Assembly (NCBI RefSeq): GCF_001468005.1
Contig: NZ_LNYY01000019.1
Span: 1,201,958 to 1,265,957, forward strand
DNA length: 64,000 nucleotides
From: Legionella steelei
GTDB lineage: Bacteria > Pseudomonadota > Gammaproteobacteria > Legionellales > Legionellaceae
Direction of reading: 5' to 3'
Below the pieces are notes generated by a model. The model was not told the DNA's origin, searched no databases, and saw only the letters and a program-made list of their open reading frames with translations. Below, piece after piece: positions 47,054 through 55,371 of this stretch. Each line of letters begins with the position of its first letter. Position 1 is the stretch's first letter. A program made the translations under genes and the position numbers.

Positions 47054-47285
47054 ACCATTCTCTCAATGAGTTTATACTGTACCTGGAGTCTAAGGGGCAA
47101 CAAACCCTCATAAAAAACCAGGACGGCTTATATACCTTATTTTTTCTTTCTTGCCTAGTATTTTAAAAAAAAACTAGCACTTTCCTGAGATTTTCAGAGT
47201 GACAAATTTTTTTGAGTATTTCAATACCTTGAATTTTTGCAATAAAGAATCGATAATTTAAAGAGAATAATACACCGACACCTGT

Positions 47286-47867
47286 ATGACAGATCAAGTC
47301 AAAAAGGCTTTAAGAGATACAATGAAACAAATACGCTCTAAGATGTCTGTTTCGTATCGAGCCGCAGCATCAAGTCAAGTATGTAATCGTATTCGCTTGT
47401 TAGAGCAATATCGAGAGGCAAAAAAAATCGCTCTTTATTGTGCAGTTAAAGGTGAAATCGATTTAGATGAGCTTTGGAAAAATGCGCTCTTACAAGGGAA
47501 AATCTGTTATTTTCCTGTTCTTAATGAAGAAAATTTAACTCTTTCTTTTTTACCAGCAACATCCGATACCCCTTTCCACAAGAATCGTTATGGAATTGCT
47601 GAACCTGATGTTCATCCTGATTTGTCCATTCCTGTAGAAGAGTTAGACTTAGCTTTAGTACCATTAGTTGCTTTTGATGTACGCTGTAATCGTCTGGGCA
47701 TGGGAGCTGGTTATTACGATCGCACCTTTAAAAACAAAGGAAATTGTCCCTTATTTGGGGTAGCGTACCAATTCCAACGTGTAGACTGCCTTGAGTCCGA
47801 ACCTTGGGATATTCAACTCAATGCAGTAATTACTCAACGTGCCATTTATTGGTATGGTGGTTTTTAG
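47286..47867 (+). CDS. 5-formyltetrahydrofolate cyclo-ligase
   Basis: ATP-dependent enzyme converting 5-formyl-THF to 5,10-methenyl-THF. The protein has 193 aa. Family features: N-terminal KALRDTMKQIRSKMS, IALYCAVKGEIDLDEL, and the signature LGMGAGYYDRTFKNK near the C-terminus. E. coli ygfA follows the 6S RNA gene ssrS; I could not recognise 6S RNA in the 232 bp upstream. Its last 4 bp overlap the PII gene on the opposite strand. Confidence 0.93.
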   Translation: MTDQVKKALRDTMKQIRSKMSVSYRAAASSQVCNRIRLLEQYREAKKIALYCAVKGEIDLDELWKNALLQGKICYFPVLNEENLTLSFLPATSDTPFHKNRYGIAEPDVHPDLSIPVEELDLALVPLVAFDVRCNRLGMGAGYYDRTFKNKGNCPLFGVAYQFQRVDCLESEPWDIQLNAVITQRAIYWYGGF

Positions 47868-48205
47868 GTTAACGCATCCGCATTAATTTCTCCGGTACGC
47901 ACACGGACCACTTGTTGCAACTCATAAACAAAAATTTTACCATCGCCAATTTTACCGGTATAAGCAGATTTGCAAATCGCTTCAATTGCAGATTCGACCA
48001 TATCATCAGGTAAGGCTAATTCGATTTTAATTTTAGGAAGAAAATCGACTACATATTCAGCCCCCCGATACAACTCAGTATGACCTTTTTGTCGTCCAAA
48101 GCCACGAGTTTCAGAAATAGTTATCCCCGGTACCCCTATTTCCATTAATGCCTCATGTACATCATCCAGTTTAAAAGGCTTAATAATTGCCATAATCATT
48201 TTCAT
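47864..48205 (-). CDS. glnB: Nitrogen regulatory protein P-II
   Basis: Trimeric sensor of nitrogen, energy and 2-oxoglutarate that controls GlnE/NtrB-type targets. The protein has 113 aa. N-terminus MKMIMAIIKPFKLDDVHEAL, T-loop with the uridylylation Tyr51 in YRGAEYVVDFLP, and B-loop TGKIGDGKIFV are all typical. No amtB gene is adjacent, so GlnB rather than GlnK is the better guess, though sequence alone does not separate them. The promoter appears to be sigma-70, not sigma-54. Confidence 0.93.
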   Translation of the reverse strand: MKMIMAIIKPFKLDDVHEALMEIGVPGITISETRGFGRQKGHTELYRGAEYVVDFLPKIKIELALPDDMVESAIEAICKSAYTGKIGDGKIFVYELQQVVRVRTGEINADALT

Positions 48206-48221
48206 AATATATTCCGCTGTG

Positions 48222-48250
48222 ATTATACTTTTGTTAGACTCTTTGCAAAA
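48222..48250 (-). promoter_or_regulatory. Sigma-70 promoter candidate of glnB
   Basis: On the minus strand, TTTTGC (48250-48245) and TATAAT (48227-48222) are separated by 17 bp, with the ATG 17 bp below the -10. No GG-N10-GC sigma-54 motif is present. The -35 lies close to the ubiK start on the other strand. Confidence 0.6.
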
Positions 48251-48267
48251 ACAAACATGGAGTGATT

Positions 48268-48525
48268 ATGTTCGACCCCAAACAATTTGACGACTTAGCA
48301 AAAAAACTTTTTGCTGCTCTTCCCCCAAGTCTACAAAACATTGAAAAAGACATCCAACAAAAATTTAAAGAGGTGCTGCAAGCGGCTTTTGCTCATATGG
48401 ATCTGATTACTCGCGAAGAGTTTGATGTACAAACCAAAGTTCTGGCGCGTACCCGAGAAAAAGTAGAGCACCTACAAAAGCAAGTCGATGTTTTAATGAC
48501 CCAGCTTAACAAAGAACAGAAGTAA
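48268..48525 (+). CDS. ubiK: Ubiquinone biosynthesis accessory factor UbiK (BMFP domain)
   Basis: Small helical, membrane-fusogenic protein of 85 aa that helps the UbiJ-centred ubiquinone complex. The sequence starts MFDPKQFDDLAKKL; the C-terminal coiled coil has the conserved TREEFDVQTKVLARTREKVE. GGAGTG lies before ATG 48268; the GTG two codons earlier is not preferred. It is followed by comM after 97 bp. Confidence 0.9.
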   Translation: MFDPKQFDDLAKKLFAALPPSLQNIEKDIQQKFKEVLQAAFAHMDLITREEFDVQTKVLARTREKVEHLQKQVDVLMTQLNKEQK

Positions 48526-48622
48526 TTGCAGCATAAGCAACGACAATAGAATTCTTGCAGGATGCAAGAATTCTATTAGGAAATTTTGTCGTTCACTTTG
48601 TCCAACATCACAGGAATAAGCA

Positions 48623-50134
48623 ATGAATCTTGCGTTTACTAAAACACGTAGTACTGTTGGGATATTGGCACAACCGGTGTCAGTAGAAGTTCATTTGTCG
48701 AATGGTTTACCTGGTTTTACAATAGTAGGCCTTGCTGAAACTGCCGTAAAAGAAAGCAAGGATCGGGTTCGCTCTGCAATTATTAATAGCCAATTTGAAT
48801 TTCCTTGCCGTAAAATCACTGTAAATTTAGGACCTGCAGATTTGCCTAAAACAGGGAGTGGTTTTGATTTACCAATCGCTCTGGGTATTCTTGCTGCGTC
48901 AAACCAAATCCCTAAAAACCAATTAGCCGACCATGAGTTTATAGCTGAACTTGCCTTAAGTGGCGAGCTTCGTGGCATTTCCGCTATTATTCCTGCTGTC
49001 TTAGCAGCAAATAAAGACCAAAGTTCGCTTATTATCGCCAATGCAAATGCTCATGAAGCCTCGTTAACCGGATATCAAAATATCTACAGTGCTAACAACT
49101 TACGTGAAGTATGTAGCTACCTTTGCCAAGGAACTTCGTTGCAGTCGCTGCCACCGCAACCAGACTCTTACTTCATGCAATATGCAGAGGATTGGTCTGA
49201 TATTAAAGGGCAGTTTCACGCAAAAAAAGCCATGGAAATTGCAGCTTATGGCGGACACAGTATTCTACTCAGTGGTGCGCCTGGAAGTGGAAAAACCATG
49301 TTAGCAAAGCGCTTTAATACACTATTACCCCCTTTATCTGAAACAGAAGCTCTAGAATGCGTGGCGATTAACTCCATACGCGGTAAATTACCTGATTTTG
49401 CTGAATGGCGTTCCCCACCTTTTCGTGCGCCCCATCATACAGCCTCACCTGTCTCTTTAGTTGGCGGAGGAAATCCACCGAAACCAGGAGAAATATCTCT
49501 GGCACATCATGGAGTCTTGTTTCTGGATGAACTACCAGAATTTAACCGGCAAGTTCTAGAAACATTAAGACAACCACTGGAATCGGGAACAATATGCATT
49601 TCAAGAGCTGCGGCACAAATAGAGTTTCCAGCTAAATTCCAGTTCATTGCCGCAATGAACCCCTGCCCATGTGGACAATGGGGTAATCCTCAGGCGAACT
49701 GTTTATGTAGCCCTGACCGCATCAAGCGATATCATGCGAAGATTTCAGCACCCCTACTCGATCGTATTGACATGCATATCTCCGTCCAGGCACTCTCTCA
49801 GGAAGAATTAGTTGCACCCAATATTAATCCCAGCAAACAAAGTCATCTGATTCGAGAACAGGTCATTAAAGTGCGAACCCTCCAGTTGGAACGACAAAAT
49901 TGTCTTAATGCATCTTTAGCAGCAAACACATGTGAAAAAATTTGTGCCTTGGGTTCTCAAGAACACGATTTTTTACGCCAGTCTATGTTGCAATTCAAAC
50001 TGTCTGCTCGGGGATATCATCGTTTATTGAAAGTCGCACGAACTCTTGCAGACATGAATGAAAGTAGTCAGGTTTGTCTAGAACATTTGCAGCAAGCCTT
50101 GTCTTTTAGACACCCCCTACGCACCCCCGGATGA
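48623..50134 (+). CDS. comM: ComM/YifB Mg-chelatase-like AAA+ protein
   Basis: Hexameric AAA+ helicase that promotes branch migration of incoming DNA during natural transformation, a process Legionella performs. The protein has 503 aa. An N-terminal ChlI-like domain (VEVHLSNGLPGFTIVGL, NLGPADLPKTGSGFDLPIAL) precedes the AAA+ core with Walker A GAPGSGKTML, Walker B LFLDELPEF and the Cys-rich NPCPCGQWGNPQANC insert. The C-terminal domain has RGYHRLLKVARTLADM. ubiK-comM order is common. Confidence 0.95.
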   Translation: MNLAFTKTRSTVGILAQPVSVEVHLSNGLPGFTIVGLAETAVKESKDRVRSAIINSQFEFPCRKITVNLGPADLPKTGSGFDLPIALGILAASNQIPKNQLADHEFIAELALSGELRGISAIIPAVLAANKDQSSLIIANANAHEASLTGYQNIYSANNLREVCSYLCQGTSLQSLPPQPDSYFMQYAEDWSDIKGQFHAKKAMEIAAYGGHSILLSGAPGSGKTMLAKRFNTLLPPLSETEALECVAINSIRGKLPDFAEWRSPPFRAPHHTASPVSLVGGGNPPKPGEISLAHHGVLFLDELPEFNRQVLETLRQPLESGTICISRAAAQIEFPAKFQFIAAMNPCPCGQWGNPQANCLCSPDRIKRYHAKISAPLLDRIDMHISVQALSQEELVAPNINPSKQSHLIREQVIKVRTLQLERQNCLNASLAANTCEKICALGSQEHDFLRQSMLQFKLSARGYHRLLKVARTLADMNESSQVCLEHLQQALSFRHPLRTPG

Positions 50135-50150
50135 AGAAAAATCGAATGTT

Positions 50151-50173
50151 CCTTCTCTCCGCAAGAGAGAAGG
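50151..50173. repeat. Perfect 9-bp hairpin after comM
   Basis: CCTTCTCTC-cgcaa-GAGAGAAGG, followed by gtgctggccagagcggatgaggg. The flanking ggatgaggg is the reverse of ctcatccct beside the hairpin at 1631-1656, so these look like copies of one small repeat. No T-run follows, so it is not a canonical terminator. Confidence 0.6.
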
Positions 50174-50237
50174 TGCTGGCCAGAGCGGATGAGGGTATTG
50201 ATTATGGCCATACACCTCTCATAGGAAAGGAAATTTC

Positions 50238-51563
50238 TTAGGTTATTGGTAAATTAAAAGTCAAATTGACCAAGCGTATCAGATAATATATTACAGGGAC
50301 GAGCACTCCAAATATAAGAATAACGATCATTGCTGATATCGAGTAATGTTTTGTTGCAATACATTGGAGTTCATTATTCCCATAGATTTTTTTTCTTGTG
50401 CCTAAAAGATAACTGAGCAGCAATAAGCCATAAAATGGGCAGGAGAAAAAACTGATGCGTACCCACAAATGAGACATGTCCTGGCTGTTTACATAATCAA
50501 CAGGAAAATTGATAAGAAAAAGACATAGGAGCCAAATAAATATTGTTTTTGTCGAAGCGTCTTGTTCTGTTAAAGCCACAAACCAAATAAGTATCATGGG
50601 AAAAACTAACAAAGGAAAATAATAAATCCAACCAAAAGGACTCATCAATAACATCATAGCCAGAGTCAAACAAAAAGGTTGGTGGTTTATCGGCTCGCTT
50701 TCCGTTGGTCCTAATTTTCTCCAGTACCATAAAAGCAAAATAAAAAATAGCACACTATAAACTAGATTAACGATCTTTAAGTAAAACATGTTAGGGAGTT
50801 TGTCGCCTCCCCAAAGTAGACGAAAAAAGTATCCATAAATTGAGGCATTCCAATTATCACCATACCAAAATACCCCCTTCATCATTCTAAAATATTGCTC
50901 ATAAATCACCGGGCCATGAATCAGTAAGGGCAGCAATGAAGCAATGAATACCGTAACCAGCATGATTGCAAAGACTCGTTTACGGCCTTGTTTTAACGCA
51001 TAGAAAAATAACAATGCAGGAAACAATTTAATTGCAACGATGATGCCCCAGGATATACCTGCCAGGTAGTCGCGATGATTTAAATAAAAATAATAACCCA
51101 CCATAATTAAAAACAACAAAATACAACCAAACTGTAGGGTCACAAAATTCATTAGTGTCGGGAAAAATGCAAAATAAAGAAGGTACACATTAATATAATT
51201 TTTCTGTAAAAATTGCTTAGAAAATGCGTAATAAAAGGTAATGGTTATCCCTATTATTCCTAAAATAAAAGACATGCACACCCAAACAAACAATGCGCTG
51301 GAATAACTTAATTGCGTCAAAAAACCAAATCCCCACAAAACAAATGGTGGATTTAAATTAGCCGGCAATATCTTTATAGAGGGCAAAAAAGTAGTATAGA
51401 AATTTCTATAAGGATTTTCGTCCTGCGTTAATGCCTGAGACGATAGATAAAAAGAAGAAAAATCTACCCGTTGATAATACTTAAAAATAAAATAAAACAA
51501 CAAACAGTAAAAACTCAGCAATACTAAAATGCATATATGCTGATAGCGTTGGCTCATGGGCAT
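50238..51563 (-). CDS. GT87/DUF2029-like integral membrane glycosyltransferase candidate
   Basis: Membrane protein of 441 aa with about ten to eleven helices. It resembles DUF2029/GT87 polyprenyl-phosphate-mannose-type transferases: an extracytoplasmic loop with DFSSFYLSSQALTQDENPY after helix 1, then NPPFVLWGF, and later helices with GISWGIIVAIKLFPALLFFYAL. The KLFP motif and the Asp-rich first loop are typical. No polysaccharide cluster is nearby, so acceptor and donor are unknown. It is alone on the minus strand upstream of the pyrB region. Confidence 0.7.
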   Translation of the reverse strand: MPMSQRYQHICILVLLSFYCLLFYFIFKYYQRVDFSSFYLSSQALTQDENPYRNFYTTFLPSIKILPANLNPPFVLWGFGFLTQLSYSSALFVWVCMSFILGIIGITITFYYAFSKQFLQKNYINVYLLYFAFFPTLMNFVTLQFGCILLFLIMVGYYFYLNHRDYLAGISWGIIVAIKLFPALLFFYALKQGRKRVFAIMLVTVFIASLLPLLIHGPVIYEQYFRMMKGVFWYGDNWNASIYGYFFRLLWGGDKLPNMFYLKIVNLVYSVLFFILLLWYWRKLGPTESEPINHQPFCLTLAMMLLMSPFGWIYYFPLLVFPMILIWFVALTEQDASTKTIFIWLLCLFLINFPVDYVNSQDMSHLWVRISFFSCPFYGLLLLSYLLGTRKKIYGNNELQCIATKHYSISAMIVILIFGVLVPVIYYLIRLVNLTFNLPIT

Positions 51564-51613
51564 ATCCTTGGATGTTCCATATTCAATATCACTGCCGTGT
51601 GAATTCCTAAATA

Positions 51614-52510
51614 CTACCCTCGATTACTTATAGCATCAAAAATTGCCATACGCACAAAAACACCGTTCGTAACTTGATTCAGTATAAAAGAATTTGCTCC
51701 GTCGGCAACAGCACTGTCTATTTCGACACCTCGATTTATAGGCCCTGGATGCATCACCATTACATCAGGCTTAGCATAAGCGAGACTTTCTTCTGTTAGA
51801 GCAAAATCACGTCGATAAGAATTGAGATCTAAATGATCGGATTCCAATAAGCGTTCATGCTGCACACGTAAACAAATCACGACATCTGCATCAGTTAATC
51901 CATCGCGTAAATTATGGGTGACGCGTCCAAAATGTACTGCTTTGGGTTGCCAAAGTTCAGGAGCAACCAATACAAGCTCCCCTATACCTAATTGGGCGCA
52001 CATACATTGAAATGAATTAGCCACTCGTGAATGCCTAATATTGCCAAGGATTGCTATTTTTAATTGATCTAATCGTGGCTTTTGTTCGATGATCGTCATC
52101 ATATCAAGTAAAGCCTGGCTTGGATGTGCATGGGTACCATCGCCCGCATTAATTATATGAATCTCATCGCCAATTTGATTGGCTAAACTTTGCTGCAAAC
52201 CATCTTGTCGATGGCGAATTACAAAATATTGGATTCCCATAGCAGCAAGGGTACGAATTGTATCCTCAATGGCCTCACCCTTAGTCTCTGAAGAACTCTG
52301 CAAGTCCAGATTAATCACCGGCATAGATAAACGCTTGGCAGCCAACTCAAAACTCACACGCGTGCGAGTACTGTTTTCATAAAACAAATTGGCAACAGTA
52401 TATTGTGCATATGAAGGATAATGATTATGGTGTTTGAAATACACTGCGCGTTGCAGTAGAGACTCAATCTGTTGTCGTGATAATTGACTAATTTCTAAAA
52501 AGTGATTCAT
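51614..52510 (-). CDS. pyrB: Aspartate carbamoyltransferase catalytic subunit PyrB
   Basis: First committed step of pyrimidine synthesis: carbamoyl phosphate plus aspartate. From ATG 52510 (AAGGG upstream) the product is 298 aa; the ORF extends 15 codons further, without family similarity. The carbamoyl-phosphate motif STRTRVSFE, the HPSQALLDM motif and the C-terminal HPGPINRGVEID are present. No pyrI or pyrC is adjacent. yqgE-ruvX-pyrB is a conserved gamma-proteobacterial order, here with a 138-bp gap after ruvX. Confidence 0.95.
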   Translation of the reverse strand: MNHFLEISQLSRQQIESLLQRAVYFKHHNHYPSYAQYTVANLFYENSTRTRVSFELAAKRLSMPVINLDLQSSSETKGEAIEDTIRTLAAMGIQYFVIRHRQDGLQQSLANQIGDEIHIINAGDGTHAHPSQALLDMMTIIEQKPRLDQLKIAILGNIRHSRVANSFQCMCAQLGIGELVLVAPELWQPKAVHFGRVTHNLRDGLTDADVVICLRVQHERLLESDHLDLNSYRRDFALTEESLAYAKPDVMVMHPGPINRGVEIDSAVADGANSFILNQVTNGVFVRMAIFDAISNRG

Positions 52511-52648
52511 AAAACCCTTATTTTTTAACCACCAGGAATCTAGATCTGTTTGCATTTTGCGAGCATGAACCCAAATGATCTAATTTTCGAGCATTGAAGT
52601 ACTGAAAATCAGGTTATTTGAACTAAGACAGTAGAAATGGAATAGACC

Positions 52649-53077
52649 CTATTCAGGATGTTGCAGCCATTGCTCAAGTATAACACACGCAGCGATACTA
52701 TCTACCTCAGATTGTTTGATTTTACGATATCCACCTTGTGCAAACAATTGCTCCCTCGCCTCAACCGTTGAGAGCCGTTCATCAACTAAATGCACGGGTA
52801 AAGAAAATCGTTTACGCAACTCTTTGGCAAACCGACGCGCGGCAGAAGTTGTATATAATTCACTGCCATCAATACACGTAGGAAAACCAACTATTAGCGC
52901 TTGGGGTGACCATTCGGCAATGACCTTAGCCACTACGCTCCAATCAGGAACACCAGAGCGAGCACTCAAAGTTGCTAAAGGGGATGCACTACACGTGAGT
53001 TGTTGGCCAACAGCAACACCAATGCGTTTATAACCAAAATCAAAACCTAAATATACAGGACTAGGCATGGCCGACAT
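52649..53077 (-). CDS. ruvX: Pre-16S rRNA nuclease YqgF/RuvX
   Basis: RNase-H-fold nuclease implicated in maturing the 5' end of 16S rRNA; also described as a putative Holliday-junction resolvase. The protein has 142 aa. Motifs: YLGFDFGYKRIGVAVG (first acidic residue), PQALIVGFPTCIDGS, LVDERLSTVEA and SEVDSIAACVIL. Its start overlaps the end of yqgE by 17 bp; an internal ATG at 53068 is also possible. Confidence 0.94.
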   Translation of the reverse strand: MSAMPSPVYLGFDFGYKRIGVAVGQQLTCSASPLATLSARSGVPDWSVVAKVIAEWSPQALIVGFPTCIDGSELYTTSAARRFAKELRKRFSLPVHLVDERLSTVEAREQLFAQGGYRKIKQSEVDSIAACVILEQWLQHPE

Positions 53078-53624
53078 TTGAACTCAATTGACTCATTCTG
53101 ATCCCTAGGGTAGTTCCAGCATATTCCCAACGATCTTCGAAGGGAACCTCATACAAAATCTCGGAACGATACGGGCAAACCAACCAAGTATTTTCTAGAA
53201 TTTCTTTTTCCAATTGACTTTCCACCCATCCAGCATAACCTAAAGTAATTAAAACGTCTTTAGGCCCTTTATCTTCTGCGATGGCACGAATAATATCATT
53301 TGATGTCGTTACCGTCACCTCATCCTGTAGAAACAAACTGGAGCGCCAACCACCAAACTGTTTATGAATCACAAACCCTCTCTCAGGTTGTACGGGCCCA
53401 CCAAACATTAAAGGCATTTTGTTTTGTTCCATCCGAACAGGCTCAATATGTAATTGCTCAAAAACGATAGCCAAGGGAAATTGCATGGGGCGATTGACGA
53501 TGAGACCCACAGAACCTTGTTCATGATGTTCACAAATATAAATCACCGTTCTCTCAAAATTAGGATCATTTAGAGAAGGCATTGCGATCAGCAAATGATT
53601 AGCCAATGAGCTTATAATTGCCAT
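53061..53624 (-). CDS. yqgE: YqgE/AlgH family protein
   Basis: Conserved cytoplasmic protein of 187 aa with unknown biochemical role (UPF0301). It begins SSLANHLLIAMPSLNDPNFERT and has HEQGSVGLIVNRPM, GGPVQPERGFVIH and the C-terminal PFEDRWEYAGTTLGI. It overlaps ruvX by 17 bp, so the two are translationally coupled. Confidence 0.94.
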   Translation of the reverse strand: MAIISSLANHLLIAMPSLNDPNFERTVIYICEHHEQGSVGLIVNRPMQFPLAIVFEQLHIEPVRMEQNKMPLMFGGPVQPERGFVIHKQFGGWRSSLFLQDEVTVTTSNDIIRAIAEDKGPKDVLITLGYAGWVESQLEKEILENTWLVCPYRSEILYEVPFEDRWEYAGTTLGIRMSQLSSNVGHA

Positions 53625-53701
53625 GCGCCCTCCCGAAAGGTTCAGTTTATTTATAGGTCTATATTAATTATATACCAATTGAGTATTTTTTATTCAGTTA
53701 T

Positions 53702-54442
53702 TTAATCATGTTCCACTGTTACTTTTACATAAAGAGTTGCTTGCTGAGAAAATGGTCTTCCCGCAGTGTAAGATACTGACGAAGGATCAGAATTCTGTGC
53801 GCCCTCGGGGGTTCCTAAGGAAACCCATTTATTTAACGGTACCATTAAAGTTGTAGCTACATTTTGGTTATCAAATTGTTGTCCACCGGCGGGATTTTGT
53901 TGTTCACGTACTCGACGTACTTTTAGCTCTACCCTTGAACCACGCAGTACAGGTTGCACCAACAATCCATTTTTGATTTGATGCTGTTCGTAAGATATTC
54001 CTGTAAAAAAACCAGCACCTACTGAGGTGACTATAGGTACTTCTTCGCCTGTCGATACGAATGCAGAGTCGCCGCTCATTACTTTAACTGATTGTGAGCG
54101 TCTTACTTCCTCAGGAGATTGTGTGCTATAGCTTACCGAATTTTTATTTTGTGCACTCAACCAATTTGGATCCCCTTGATAAATAGAAATGTTAAATGTT
54201 ACAGGGGGCACATCGATTTGATGTAATACGGTTCTGATTCCGGTAAGTGTTTGGGGAGAAACCTGAACAACTAAAGTTTGCCCAGAACCACTTATTTTTT
54301 CTCCAGATTGCAACAATGGTTGTACTAATTGGATCACCTTTGGGGCAGGAACATAGTGCAGTTCAATCACTTTAGTGATTAGTGTTTGTGAAAACACATT
54401 ATTTGCCAACAACAATAAACCGATCATCCAAAATCGCTTCAT
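53702..54442 (-). CDS. Orphan secretin-N-domain-like periplasmic protein
   Basis: Exported protein of 246 aa from ATG 54442 (AAGGAG seven bases upstream). Signal peptide MKRFWMIGLLLLANNVFSQ. Residues about 20-78 look like the N1/STN domains of type II/III secretins (TKVIELHYVPAPKVIQLVQPLL, then VVQVSPQTLTGIRTVLHQID). A middle segment, about 118-180 (VMSGDSAFVSTGEEVPIVT and GLLVQPVLRGSRVELKV), recalls the region that leads into a secretin pore. The pore-forming secretin barrel itself is absent. No pilus or type II genes are adjacent. It may be a stand-alone adaptor or relic. Function is unknown. Confidence 0.65.
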   Translation of the reverse strand: MKRFWMIGLLLLANNVFSQTLITKVIELHYVPAPKVIQLVQPLLQSGEKISGSGQTLVVQVSPQTLTGIRTVLHQIDVPPVTFNISIYQGDPNWLSAQNKNSVSYSTQSPEEVRRSQSVKVMSGDSAFVSTGEEVPIVTSVGAGFFTGISYEQHQIKNGLLVQPVLRGSRVELKVRRVREQQNPAGGQQFDNQNVATTLMVPLNKWVSLGTPEGAQNSDPSSVSYTAGRPFSQQATLYVKVTVEHD

Positions 54443-54690
54443 CGTGAACTCCTTGTTCCTGTTGTCATCCATGGATTTCATTTAAGGAAAATTTTATTAT
54501 GGTAAACCCTAATATTCTCAATTGTAGACCAATATAGAAAATCAATGGAGCAAAATAAAAATTTTTTTACTTTAGCCTTGAAAAATCAATAAATAAAAAC
54601 GAAAAAACCGATGAACCATAATTCAATAGTTTTGTTCTGGAAAAAGTTTGGGTATACTTCTCCAAAATTTGCTTAAGAGATGCAAACATC

Positions 54691-55362
54691 ATGGGTAGCA
54701 TATTTAATATGTTTGGTCCTTCACCAATAAGACCAATTGAACAGCACATGCGAAAAGTACACCAATGCGCTAAGCAGCTCTACCCATTTTTTGAAGCAAT
54801 ACTCAAAAAAGATTGGGCAACCGCCAATAAAATAAAAGAAAAAATAATTTCTCTCGAAAAAGAAGCGGACTTAATTAAAAGAGATTTGCGTCTGCATCTG
54901 CCGACTGGACTCTTTCTTCCTGTTTCACGTACGGACCTTCTTGAACTTCTCAGTGCTCAAGATTTCATTGCGAATAAAGCAGAAGACATTGCCATACTCA
55001 TCGTCAGTAGACAAATGGTTGTCCCAGAGATACTCATTCCTACTTTTATGCCTTTTTTAAGTCGCTGTCTGGATGCATCAAAACAGGCATGTAAAGCAAT
55101 TAATGAATTAGATGAATTGCTGGAAACAGGTTTCAGGGGCTCTGAAGTTAAAATCGTAGAAGAAATGATCTTAACACTTTATGAGATTGAACATGACAGT
55201 GATGAACGCCTAGCAGATATTAGACATCGTATTTTTGAAATCGAAAAAGAGTTATCTGCAATTGATGCAATTTTCCTCTATAAATTGGTCCAATGGATTG
55301 ATGATTTAGCCGATGGTGCCCAACATGTGGGTAGTCGTCTTCAAATTCTAATAGCTCGGTAG
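54691..55362 (+). CDS. DUF47/PhoU-like Pit accessory protein
   Basis: Helical PhoU-related protein of 223 aa (TIGR00153/DUF47) that commonly pairs with Pit transporters and probably regulates phosphate uptake. It begins MGSIFNMFGPSPIRPIEQHM; helices carry EKEADLIKRDLRLHLPTGLFLPVSRTDLLELL and the metal-binding-like EIEHDSDERLADI. It ends 9 bp before the transporter gene, so the two form an operon. Confidence 0.9.
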   Translation: MGSIFNMFGPSPIRPIEQHMRKVHQCAKQLYPFFEAILKKDWATANKIKEKIISLEKEADLIKRDLRLHLPTGLFLPVSRTDLLELLSAQDFIANKAEDIAILIVSRQMVVPEILIPTFMPFLSRCLDASKQACKAINELDELLETGFRGSEVKIVEEMILTLYEIEHDSDERLADIRHRIFEIEKELSAIDAIFLYKLVQWIDDLADGAQHVGSRLQILIAR

Positions 55363-55371
55363 TCAAATTCT

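Noticed and set aside
47054-47285. Possible 6S RNA (ssrS) upstream of the 5-formyl-THF cyclo-ligase
   Set aside because: This is the usual ssrS position in many gamma-proteobacteria, but I could not find the long imperfect hairpin with closing ends and central bubble; the region is AT-rich with short inverted repeats only.
48206-48267. Sigma-54 promoter for glnB
   Set aside because: No GG-N10-GC element; a sigma-70-type TTTTGC-17-TATAAT fits instead.
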